Under the pieces are notes generated by a model. The model did not search any database and was not told the DNA's origin. It saw only the letters and a list, made by a program, of their open reading frames with translations. From Brevibacterium ravenspurgense (GTDB taxonomy: Bacteria; Actinomycetota; Actinomycetes; Actinomycetales; Brevibacteriaceae), in assembly GCF_001584615.1 (NCBI RefSeq), contig NZ_LQQC01000010.1:124001-188000 (forward strand): DNA of 64,000 nucleotides, in the 5' to 3' direction. Below, in pieces: positions 53,915 through 61,452 of the stretch (positions are counted from its first letter, which is position 1; every line of letters begins with the position of its first letter). Position numbers and translations under genes: made by a program.

Positions 53915-55525
53915 ATGAAATCGAGACGACTCACGTTCTACCTCCTACGAGAGGACATCGCCGACTTCGACGATGCTCTCGACCCGGACAAGCCAAGTGT
54001 GACCGTCGAGATCGACCCATCCACCGGTATCGACGGCCGTTTCTTCTACGTCAAGCCCCAGCCATCCGTGCCGGCATGGGTTAGCTTCGTGCAACCTCTA
54101 CTGACGGACCAACTCAGTGGCATCCGCTCAGCTTCCACATCGGGACTGTTGCTCCTCCGGACGAGCGGCCGGATCTTCGCGCTCACCTTCGGATATGGAC
54201 GATCATTGCTTGACCTCTCCAAGATCGAGTACCAATTCGGTCTACGCGTCGCGCTCAACCGCATCGATCCTCGTCAGATCCGCAGCCTCGACACCAAGAC
54301 GTTCGAGGATCTTGTCGTGTCAACCAACACTCAAGTGAGCAAGAGTGCTGAGCTGCCGACCTTTGGTGTCGACATCTCCCGAGACATTCTGCGCGCGGTA
54401 ACCGGCGAACCCCGCGACCAAACATTCTCCAAGAGAATCGCTGGAGCGGACTCACTGGTCATGGGTGTCACGACCCCATCGTTGGAACTTCCTGCCATCT
54501 GCGACGACCTTTTGACTGCTTTCGACGCAGACGACTACAAGACGGACTTCGGCTGGATCGACCAGCTCTCACTCGTGCGGGATGACGCGACCGTCGAAGC
54601 ACTCAACAATCTTCTTGTAGCGCAGCTGCGGACTGGGTCAACTGGGGCGACACACCTCGCCATGCCAGAGACGATCGACTGGGAGGACATCGACGGATTC
54701 ACGATCGCCGGAACTCGCAGCCACGTCTACGAAGACCTGGACCTCGATGATTATCTGAGCCGACTTGGTGACGACCGCGCCACAATCACGCTGAAGAACC
54801 TTAAGACTAGGTCTGTCTCCGTCCGGTTCGGGCGCTCGGGGAACTTCGACAAGCGGTGGAACCTCTATCAGTGCATCGTGACCGAACAGCGGCTCGATAG
54901 CCGCCTTCATGTCCTCATCGAAGGACGCTGGTTCGCTGTCAGCTCCACGCTCGTCGAGGAGGTAGACGCGTTTGCTGCTGGCCTACCAGACACGCACGTG
55001 GCCCTTCCGCCGGCACGTTCAGGTGAAATCGAAGCCGACTACAACACTCGCCTGGCGGCGTCCTCGCCACAGCACCTGCTGAAATTGGACGCACGCATCA
55101 AACGACCTGGCGGTGCTAGCAGTGGCATAGAGTTCTGTGACGTCCTCTCCGACCAGGGTGACCTGATCCACGTCAAACGGAAGTCCCGCTCCGCAACATT
55201 GAGCCACCTATTCGCGCAAGGAAGCGTCTCCGCCTCCACCTTCATCAACGACGGCGCGTTCCGAACCCAAGTCCGCCAGCTGATTGAAGACGAGGTCGCG
55301 GCGGAGTCACGCGAGACCTGGCTCCGGCTCGTGCCGAGAGTCGACGAGACGGTAGATAGATCGCGGTACCGCGTCACGTACGCAGTTATCGCGAACTCGA
55401 CTCGCGAGGGACGCGACTGGCTCCCGTTCTTCAGCAAGCTGAACCTGATGCAGCAAGGCCGTCAACTCGTCACCATGGGGTTCAGCGTCGCCGTGGCCCG
55501 TGTACCGATCACTGACTCCGAGTAG
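53915..55525 (+). CDS. TIGR04141/DUF6119-like sporadically distributed protein
   Basis: The 536-aa soluble protein starts MKSRRLTFYLLREDIADFDD, the N-terminal pattern I recall for the TIGR04141/DUF6119 family. The family is of unknown biochemical function and scattered among mobile elements. Conserved-looking blocks are VSFVQPLLTDQLSGIRSAST, then FGYGRSLLDLSKIEYQFGLRVALN, then DLVVSTNTQVSKSAELPTFG and LLKLDARIKRPGGASSGIEF. There are no TM helices or recognisable catalytic motifs. The ATG at 53915 has acaggag upstream and follows a strong hairpin. Its fixed position after XRE/ImmA and DUF2188-like genes suggests the effector of a defence or addiction module. Confidence 0.78.
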   Translation: MKSRRLTFYLLREDIADFDDALDPDKPSVTVEIDPSTGIDGRFFYVKPQPSVPAWVSFVQPLLTDQLSGIRSASTSGLLLLRTSGRIFALTFGYGRSLLDLSKIEYQFGLRVALNRIDPRQIRSLDTKTFEDLVVSTNTQVSKSAELPTFGVDISRDILRAVTGEPRDQTFSKRIAGADSLVMGVTTPSLELPAICDDLLTAFDADDYKTDFGWIDQLSLVRDDATVEALNNLLVAQLRTGSTGATHLAMPETIDWEDIDGFTIAGTRSHVYEDLDLDDYLSRLGDDRATITLKNLKTRSVSVRFGRSGNFDKRWNLYQCIVTEQRLDSRLHVLIEGRWFAVSSTLVEEVDAFAAGLPDTHVALPPARSGEIEADYNTRLAASSPQHLLKLDARIKRPGGASSGIEFCDVLSDQGDLIHVKRKSRSATLSHLFAQGSVSASTFINDGAFRTQVRQLIEDEVAAESRETWLRLVPRVDETVDRSRYRVTYAVIANSTREGRDWLPFFSKLNLMQQGRQLVTMGFSVAVARVPITDSE

Positions 55526-55563
55526 AGCGACACTCGGGGTCCCTCTCCAACGCACTATTTCCT

Positions 55564-56565
55564 TCATCGATCACGGGCCTGCGAGCCCCGCAGAGTCACG
55601 CCGACCGCGAGCAAGTGGTTCCGAATCGTGCCAGCTGAGTACCCCAAGTCGTCACCAATGCGTTTTAGTGATTCGCCGGCCCGGTAGAGCCGGGCCATCT
55701 CTCGAACCTCTGCGGAAGAAGGAGACGCTCCGCGGATGCGGACGCCTCGCCCCCGAAGCAGTGACGCCAGTCGGTGACGGCTCAGCCCGACATCGTTCGC
55801 GATCGCGCGGAGCGCCTCGCCATCGTGATACCGCCGTTCCAGAGAGTCGAGTGCCTCGCTACCGATGCTGCGGTGCGGACTTACCGGTTCTGGCTCACGT
55901 TGGGTAGGCCGCTCCGCGCGACTGCGGATCGTTCGGTGCAGTGATCTCATGTAACCCACCGGTGGGGCGAGTTTCGACAAGCCTTCTGCTAGGTCCACGG
56001 AAGATGATAAGACCGAAACTCGCCCCGCCTGATGGCGGGGCAGTTTTGTTTCTGCGGTGATGTGCGCCGGGGTGTCGATGCTGGTGTGGGCGAGGACTTT
56101 CGCGGTGGTCTGCTCGGGTGTGTAGGTGGCGTTCTCTTCGTCGTCGATGGTGATGCGGGTGAACAGGGCGCGGTTGAGGGTGCGTCGTTTGGCTGGTTCG
56201 CGCTTGCTGTAGAGGTCGTTGAGGTCGACCAGGAGATCGGTGAGCTGGTCCAAGCCTGTTCGGGCCTCGGCGTAGGTGTCGGTGAGGTTGTCGAGTCGGG
56301 TGGTGATCTGGTCGAGGCTGGCGCGGATGCGGTCTTGTTCGCTTTTGAGGAGGTCGAGTGGTATCGCGTCGGCGTAGTGGGCTTGGACGAGTTTGAGGCG
56401 TTCGGCTTCGAGCTTGTCGCGCTGGGTGGTCAGGAGCTTGCGTTCGTCCTCGCTGGATCCTTCGAGCTGATCGAACACGTCGTTGAGGACCTTTCGGACG
56501 TGCTCCGCCTGGGCGTGGCTGAGGGAGTTGCGCTGGTAGGTGCGTTCGATCTCGGCTTCGGCGGG
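55564..56565 (-). pseudogene. Large serine recombinase, C-terminal half only
   Basis: The frame encodes the C-terminal coiled-coil region of a large serine integrase: AEIERTYQRNSLSHAQAEHV, then RDKLEAERLKLVQAHYADAI, then LRDLLVDLNDLYSKRE-like LTDLLVDLNDLYSKREPAKR and RALFTRITIDDEENATY. After it comes a Ser/Arg linker and two HTH-like repeats near the end (LRAIANDVGLSRHRLASLLR, LKRIGDDLGYSAGTIRNHLL). The catalytic resolvase domain and zinc ribbon are missing: upstream of about 56565 the reading frame runs into IS3 sequence on the other strand. It is convergent with the TIGR04141-like gene, 38 bp apart. The recombinase likely once moved this island. Confidence 0.82.
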
Positions 56566-56787
56566 ATCGGTCGTGTGGCAGCTGAGCTTGGTGTGAACAA
56601 AGAGACCTTGCGGGTGTGGGTGCGTAAGTACAAAGCCTCGGGTCGTAGCACGCCAGCAGAATCGATCGATTTTGAGACAGAGAACCGCAGGCTTCGGGCC
56701 GAGCTGGCCGAAGCTAAGAGGGCCAATGAGATCCTGCGCCGGGCTTCGGCTTTCTTCGCGGCGGAGCTCGACCACCCATCAAAGTGA
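56566..56787 (+). pseudogene. IS3-family orfA remnant
   Basis: The remnant starts within IGRVAAELGVNKETLRVWVR, the HTH of IS3 OrfA. It runs through a leucine-zipper-like stretch (ETENRRLRAELAEAKRANEIL) to the stop at 56787. The N-terminal third and any start codon are missing. orfB overlaps its end by 4 nt in the -1 frame, the usual arrangement for programmed frameshifting. Confidence 0.85.
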
Positions 56788-57707
56788 TCGTCACCTTCAT
56801 TGATGAGAACAAACACGAGTTTGGAGTCGAGCCAATCGTGCGTGCCCTGAAAGGGATTGCTGCACGGATTGCTGTGAGCTCGTATTACGCTTACAAGAAG
56901 CGTCAGCCATCGGCCCGGGCCCGTCGGGACCAGGCGCTCATGGCCTGTATCCGGGACGTTTATGAGGCTAACTACTCCTGCTACGGGGTACGCAAGATGT
57001 GGCGGGCGATCAACCGCGAGCACGCCGACCAGTTCGGTCCTGTGGCTCGATGCACGGTGGAGCGGTGGATGCGCCAGTTAGGCATCGACGGGCTCCGGCG
57101 CAAGCGCAAGCGCCCCAAGACAGCCTCCGCCAGAGCTGAAGAATGCCCGGATGACCTGGTCGAACGCGAGTTCAAGGCACCGGCTCCAAACCGCTTGTGG
57201 GTGGCCGACATCACCTATGTGCCTACGCGGGCTGGGTGGGTATACACGACGTTCATTCTCGATGTGTTCAACCGCCAGATCGTTGGTTGGCAGGCGACGA
57301 ACCATCTGCGTGAGTCCCTGGCCAGGGATGCTCTGACGATGGCTTTGGCGGCAAAGTATCGGGCTGGCGAAGACGTCCCGGGACTTGTCCACCACAGCGA
57401 TCGCGCCGTTCAATTTCGGTCAATTCGCTATGGCCAAACCCTCGCAGAATCACAGATCATCGCGTCGGTCGGATCACGCGGGGACTCATACGATAACGCC
57501 ATGGCCGAGGCTCTGAACTCAGTTTATAAAGCCGAACTAATAGACGGTCACGTCTGGTCAGGTTTGATCCAGGCGATAGCAGAAACCTCTCAATGGGTGG
57601 CCTGGTACAACCAAAGGCGGCTACATTCGGCAATCGACTACCGACCACCTAACGAGTTCCATTCAGCATGGATCAACCAGGCCACGCCACAACCCGCGGC
57701 AGCATAA
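56784..57707 (+). CDS. IS3-family transposase OrfB (DDE)
   Basis: The 307-aa catalytic protein begins MIVTFIDENKHEFGVEPI. It has the HTH_21-like region YSCYGVRKMWRAINREH, and the rve DDE triad: first Asp in WVADITYVPTRAGWVYTTF, second in LVHHSDRAVQFRSIRYG, and Glu in GDSYDNAMAEALNSVYKAE. The triad is complete, though the usual HSDRG is HSDRA. The GTG at 56784 overlaps orfA. The normal product would be an OrfAB fusion, not possible here with truncated orfA. Confidence 0.9.
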   Translation: MIVTFIDENKHEFGVEPIVRALKGIAARIAVSSYYAYKKRQPSARARRDQALMACIRDVYEANYSCYGVRKMWRAINREHADQFGPVARCTVERWMRQLGIDGLRRKRKRPKTASARAEECPDDLVEREFKAPAPNRLWVADITYVPTRAGWVYTTFILDVFNRQIVGWQATNHLRESLARDALTMALAAKYRAGEDVPGLVHHSDRAVQFRSIRYGQTLAESQIIASVGSRGDSYDNAMAEALNSVYKAELIDGHVWSGLIQAIAETSQWVAWYNQRRLHSAIDYRPPNEFHSAWINQATPQPAAA

Positions 57708-57749
57708 AAAACCAACAATAACAGCCTCTACCAAACCCGGAGCTGAACA

Positions 57750-57893
57750 GGCCAGAATGCCCCGATCGCGGTGAACACCGTCCCCGCAACCCTGCCCACC
57801 CGCATGGCACCCGACGGAGTCAACGTTGCCTGGGGCTCTCAGTCAGAGGAGTTCTGGAAACTCTACCGGGAAGGCATCGACCTGCCCCGATAG
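57750..57893 (+). pseudogene. C-terminal tail of a gene interrupted by the IS element
   Basis: Directly after the IS terminus an open frame reads GQNAPIAVNTVPATLPTRMA, then PDGVNVAWGSQSEEFWKLYR and EGIDLPR, then TAG at 57893. It has natural codon use and composition but no start codon of its own. I do not recognise the family. It marks the gene into which the IS inserted; the 5' part is not in the window in expected position. Confidence 0.55.
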
Positions 57894-57927
57894 GTCCTCT
57901 CAGGTCAAGAACCTGAGTGACCGGCCC

Positions 57928-59391
57928 CTACCTATTTTGCCTGCGAATTGCTCCGCTGAGAACCGTGGCGAAGGAAGTCCATGCGGCATAGGGAGCCAGA
58001 ACGGCTCCGCGCTGCGGGGCGGATTTCCATGCTCGGCGTACCAAGTCAGCGGAGCTTAGGGCCAGGGCGCCAGACCACACTGTGGCCAGCCCCTTCTTCT
58101 TCGATCGGAAGAACACCCCGGGCCAGCCGGCATTTAGCAGAAGGTTGATTCCCAGTGCCACGCTGTTGCGGCGCTGGGCATTCTTATCGTTTTTATCGTC
58201 GGATTCCAGGTTGTCGGACAGGACTAACGAGTTCACCACAGCAATATCGGCGTACAACGCAGTCCAGACGACCGGGAAAATCCACGCCGGGGGCTGCCAC
58301 GACGGCAGGTTCAAGCGGTGATATTCCTTGTTATTCGGATCGGCAAGGACGCTGCCCACGGTCGCGCATGCGGTAACCGCAGCTCCCACCGTTGCGAAAG
58401 TACGCAGCCAGCGACGCGTATCTACATGCTCCGTAGCAGCCAGGACAGCTTCTTCAAAGGACTGATTACCGCCCTCCGGAGTGCCGATGTAGGACTCCAG
58501 GTCGCGCTCCTTGACCACCGTGTCATGCATCAAACTCCCAATAAGAGGCTTCGCAATCTGAGCGTCAACGGGTGTGACCAGAGAGATCCAGTGCGCAGCG
58601 AGCTCGGGTGTTGCCACGGGAGCAGAGAAAATCACCCTCGGGCCAAGTCGGAGCGTAGCCGCGTATTCCTTCATCATGTCCGCATACCTGTGAGTATCCG
58701 GGCCTCCGACGTCGAAGGTGCGGTTGACCTCCTCGGGCAAGTCTGCGGCACCGGCGAGGTAGAAGACGACGTCTCGGACGGAAATAGGCGTGATTTTGTT
58801 TTGAATCCACTTAGGACCGATGGCACCCGGGAGGCGTTCGGAAAGATGCCTGAGCATCTCGAAAGATATCGACCCCGCACCGAGCACTACACCCGCCTGG
58901 AGCGCAGCCGTGGGAACGTCAGAGTTGAGGAATACCTCGCCAACTTTCACCCGGGAATCCAAATGCTCGGATAGTTCCTCACCGTCGGGGTGCAGACCGC
59001 CCAGGTAGACAATTCGTCCCACCTCGTGCTTCTCTGCGGCCTTGGCGAAATCCCTAGCCATGGCGACCTCTGTGTCTTTGAAATCGTCATCGCTGGACAT
59101 AGAATGCACCAGATACCAGGCCACATCGATGTCCCTTAGGGCCTGGTCGAGGTCCTCGGGCCGCGATGCGTCACCTTCAAAGACCTCAACCTGGCCGGCA
59201 CCAGCGGTGTCCCCCTCGTCAACGATATGGTCACCCCACTCCATGGACAGGGCCTTGTCACGGCTACGAGACAAGGTGCGCACGGCCCACCCCCTATCAA
59301 TTAGCTCACGGGTGACGTTCCCACCGACGTAACCGGTAGCTCCGGTGACCAGGGCCAGACGTGGGGTGGATGTGGTGTTGTCTGTGTCCAT
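57928..59391 (-). CDS. SDR (NmrA/YbjT-like) domain fused to a TspO/MBR-like membrane domain
   Basis: The 487-aa protein has two domains. Residues 10-290 are an atypical SDR: RLALVTGATGYVGGNVTREL (GxxGxxG), EVFEGDASRPEDLDQALRDI and VDVAWYLVHSMSS-like DVAWYLVHSMSSDDDF. Residues 350-485 have about five TM helices with the TspO signatures LNLPSWQPPAWIFPVVWTAL, LGINLLLNAGWPGVFF and GAVLAPYAAWTSFATVLSGA. TspO proteins bind tetrapyrroles and sterols. The ATG at 59391 is chosen because the SDR fold starts there. The reaction of the SDR half is unknown; linking it to TspO suggests redox or pigment-related lipid work (inference). Confidence 0.88.
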   Translation of the reverse strand: MDTDNTTSTPRLALVTGATGYVGGNVTRELIDRGWAVRTLSRSRDKALSMEWGDHIVDEGDTAGAGQVEVFEGDASRPEDLDQALRDIDVAWYLVHSMSSDDDFKDTEVAMARDFAKAAEKHEVGRIVYLGGLHPDGEELSEHLDSRVKVGEVFLNSDVPTAALQAGVVLGAGSISFEMLRHLSERLPGAIGPKWIQNKITPISVRDVVFYLAGAADLPEEVNRTFDVGGPDTHRYADMMKEYAATLRLGPRVIFSAPVATPELAAHWISLVTPVDAQIAKPLIGSLMHDTVVKERDLESYIGTPEGGNQSFEEAVLAATEHVDTRRWLRTFATVGAAVTACATVGSVLADPNNKEYHRLNLPSWQPPAWIFPVVWTALYADIAVVNSLVLSDNLESDDKNDKNAQRRNSVALGINLLLNAGWPGVFFRSKKKGLATVWSGALALSSADLVRRAWKSAPQRGAVLAPYAAWTSFATVLSGAIRRQNR

Positions 59392-59486
59392 GACAGACTT
59401 GTCCTCTCGTTGGCGATTGCCAAATACGCTATGTGGTCCCAGCATACGTACCCTTGCCAATTCGGCCACAGGTGTGCTTCTCGTGC

Positions 59487-59492
59487 CAGACT
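59487..59492 (+). promoter_or_regulatory. -10 element (CAGACT), 6 nt before the CPBP gene
   Basis: CAGACT, ggtctt and the ATG at 59499 are consecutive, with no Shine-Dalgarno sequence. Confidence 0.4.
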
Positions 59493-59498
59493 GGTCTT

Positions 59499-60158
59499 AT
59501 GCCATCTTCAGTCCCCAACACTCTCATTGCACCAGCGATGGGCCGGATTGCCTTCAGGGTCCTTCTTCCTGCTGCGCTGGGGGCAATCGGCTTATTCGTC
59601 TCGGCCATTTCGGGAGCCGGGTCGGTCGGTTTCTATGCGGCGACATTTTTCACGGCAGCAGTATGGCTCGTCTCATGGCTACTGGCGGGGCAACGCGACG
59701 CGTTTACCGGCAACTACCTGCGGGAATCGGCTAGAGGCATGGCGCTGGGGCTCGGTCTCGTCGCCGTGTTCATCGTTGGCGCGATGGGAGTCCGTTTCGT
59801 CCCGACTTTGGCAGTCCCCGTCGCTGAGCTGCTCGCGAACATGGCAACCAGCACGGTGTGGCTGACACTCGTCACGTTGGTCGTCAACGGCATCGGTGAG
59901 GAAATGTTTTTCAGGGGCGTCGCCCAGAGCGAATTTGACCGAAGTTTGAAACCTTCGATGGCGATCATCTCTCAAATAGCTCTCTACATTGCAGTCACCG
60001 CGACGATGGGAGTCCCCCTTCTTTTCGTCGCCGCCCTCCTCATCGGAGGATTCGCGACTATGGAAGTAAAGAGGTCGAACAGACTAATCTCGGCAGCTGT
60101 AATGCATCTCACCTGGGGCGTAGGCATGGCGTTTCTGCTGCCGGTATTCATCCACTGA
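59499..60158 (+). CDS. CPBP-family intramembrane metalloprotease
   Basis: The 219-aa membrane protein has about seven hydrophobic segments and the CPBP/Abi motifs: GIGEEMFFRGVAQSEFDR (EExxxR) and a later His in SAAVMHLTWGVGMAFLL. Family members are CAAX-type proteases or putative abortive-infection/bacteriocin-immunity proteins. The ATG at 59499 was chosen over the upstream in-frame start because a -10 element is 6 nt upstream. It diverges from the SDR-TspO fusion, so the two may be co-regulated. Confidence 0.88.
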   Translation: MPSSVPNTLIAPAMGRIAFRVLLPAALGAIGLFVSAISGAGSVGFYAATFFTAAVWLVSWLLAGQRDAFTGNYLRESARGMALGLGLVAVFIVGAMGVRFVPTLAVPVAELLANMATSTVWLTLVTLVVNGIGEEMFFRGVAQSEFDRSLKPSMAIISQIALYIAVTATMGVPLLFVAALLIGGFATMEVKRSNRLISAAVMHLTWGVGMAFLLPVFIH

Positions 60159-60173
60159 AAAATAATTCGCTAG

Positions 60174-60407
60174 ATTCCCCAAGAAGCTGTCCAGGCAGAA
60201 CTGGCTCGCCGCGCAGACCGGGGAACCTCCACCAGCCATCCGTTCGCGAACAAGATTAAATGCGCCGATTGCGGCGGCTGGTTCGGCCGGAAAGTCTGGC
60301 ACTCCACCGCAGCATCCACCGCCCAGGGACACGCTAGGCTGATCAACCATTTGCACCCCCGCCGCAAATGCACTCACCCAGCGGCTTGTATCAAAATGAA
60401 CGTGTAA
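60174..60407 (+). pseudogene. Serine recombinase zinc-ribbon remnant
   Basis: A 77-codon frame without a start codon, directly after an in-frame TAG, reads VQAELARRADRGTSTSHPF, then ANKIKCADCGGWFGRKVWHS, then RRKCTHPAACIKMNV. The order Cys-x2-Cys-GGW-GxKVWHST and a distal Cys pair is the recombinase zinc beta-ribbon of large serine recombinases. The catalytic and recombinase domains are absent. It could be a scar of an earlier integrative element or the lost piece of the recombinase at 55564-56565. Confidence 0.75.
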
Positions 60408-60413
60408 GTAACG

Positions 60414-60450
60414 TTTCAGCCGCGGCATTGAATACATGCCGCGGCTGAAA
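60414..60450. repeat. Long hairpin after the recombinase remnant
   Basis: ttcagccgcggcat (60415-60428) pairs with atgccgcggctgaa (60436-60449) over 14 bp around a 7-nt loop. The A-tract lies downstream on the plus strand, the wrong side for a plus-strand terminator. Confidence 0.55.
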
Positions 60451-60500
60451 AAAGGGGCCGAGGGGCGGAATCCGGTTAAACCCAACCCCGGGCACTTCCG

Positions 60501-60785
60501 TCAGTCGTCGTCTTCTTCGGACAGCGTGAGCGAAAGCCAGTCGGCAATTTCGTCGCTTAGCTGCTCATCAGTCGGCAGCGGGCCAAAGAGCATCAGCTTC
60601 AGCGTTTCGATCCAATAGGTGAATCTGCTGTTCGCCGCGACGTATGCACCCGAAGAGTACCCGCTGGGGAACTCTTCACTCGGGCAGGTCAGCCAATCCA
60701 CGTGCTGTGTCCGTGGGGTAGCGACGACACGAAAGTGGTGCCCCTCGACTTCGAGGTAGGTGGTGCGGCGTCTGCGGAGCTTCAT
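60501..60785 (-). CDS. Small hypothetical protein with acidic C-terminus
   Basis: The 94-aa protein starts basic (MKLRRRRTTYLEV) and ends acidic (DWLSLTLSEEDDD). The centre reads RTQHVDWLTCPSEEFPSGYS, SRFTYWIETLKLMLFG. No family was recognised. The reading frame has good actinobacterial codon use. It diverges from the GNAT gene at 60903, and its promoter region is about 118 bp. Confidence 0.65.
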   Translation of the reverse strand: MKLRRRRTTYLEVEGHHFRVVATPRTQHVDWLTCPSEEFPSGYSSGAYVAANSRFTYWIETLKLMLFGPLPTDEQLSDEIADWLSLTLSEEDDD

Positions 60786-60902
60786 GGATCACGTTGTATC
60801 ACAGGTGTCCAAAACGCGATAGATTCCAATCCTGGCTTTGATGCGGCGCAAAACGCACGAAGAAAACAGCACCCGGAACCAAGCCGCGAAAGGAAACTCG
60901 CG

Positions 60903-61430
60903 TTGACACCGATCCTCCGCCGACTGCGCACTTCCGATGTGACCGCTGTTTTGGACGCATTCTTGTCCGCCCCGGATATGGCCCGGCAAGGCGATGTGAC
61001 AACCCTTGCGGATGCTGAGCGCTATGTCGGCAAACTGTGCGAAGCTTCTTCCCCCCACCGGCCGTGGGCAGTCTGCGACAGCGAGTCTCTTGTCGGTGTG
61101 GTCTGTGTGACCGTCGACGAAGAGAACCGTTCTGGCTGGTTCTGGTACTGGATGACTGCACGGGCCCGCGGCCGAGGCTGGACAAGCAGGGCAGCAGCCA
61201 CCGAGGCAGATTGGGCACTCGACCACGAAGGCTTGGAACGGCTTGAACTCGGCCACCGGGTGAACAACCCTGCATCCGGACATGTGGCGCGATCCGCTGG
61301 CTTCATCAAAGAGGGCACCGAGCGAGCAAAGTTCCTCATTGACGGCCAGCGGATCGACGTTGACACCTACGGGAGGCTGACGACCGACCCGCACCCGACA
61401 TACGACAGCATCCCTATGCGGATTGAATAA
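60903..61430 (+). CDS. GNAT-family N-acetyltransferase (RimJ/RimL-like)
   Basis: The 175-aa protein reads LTPILRRLRTSDVTAVLDAF at the start, then RPWAVCDSESLVGVVCVTVD, then ARGRGWTSRAAATEADWALD (acetyl-CoA-binding loop, usually Q/RxxGxG/A), and ERLELGHRVNNPASGHVARSAGF. This is the RimJ/RimL-type pattern. The start is a TTG at 60903 with gaaagga upstream; an in-frame start at 60702 would extend into non-family sequence across the divergent gene. The acceptor is unknown. Confidence 0.82.
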   Translation: MTPILRRLRTSDVTAVLDAFLSAPDMARQGDVTTLADAERYVGKLCEASSPHRPWAVCDSESLVGVVCVTVDEENRSGWFWYWMTARARGRGWTSRAAATEADWALDHEGLERLELGHRVNNPASGHVARSAGFIKEGTERAKFLIDGQRIDVDTYGRLTTDPHPTYDSIPMRIE

Positions 61431-61452
61431 TGACGGCTGTGAACCTGTGCCT

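Larger units (their letters stand above)
56566..57749 (+). mobile_element. IS3-family element, left end truncated
   Basis: It contains the 3' part of orfA, a complete orfB and a right terminus ending in CA at 57749. The left terminal repeat and the start of orfA are missing; the sequence joins a serine-recombinase gene instead. Without a left end the copy cannot transpose alone. The other side abuts an interrupted gene tail, so the right junction looks like the original insertion boundary. Confidence 0.85.

Noticed and set aside
56032..56787. 251-codon plus-strand ORF as a single gene
   Set aside because: Its first 178 codons are the reverse of the serine-recombinase fragment; only the end after about 56566 is real (IS3 orfA).
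60414..60450. Terminator for the CPBP gene
   Set aside because: The stem is strong, but the A-tract is on the downstream side and there is no T-run on the plus strand, so it is recorded as a hairpin only.
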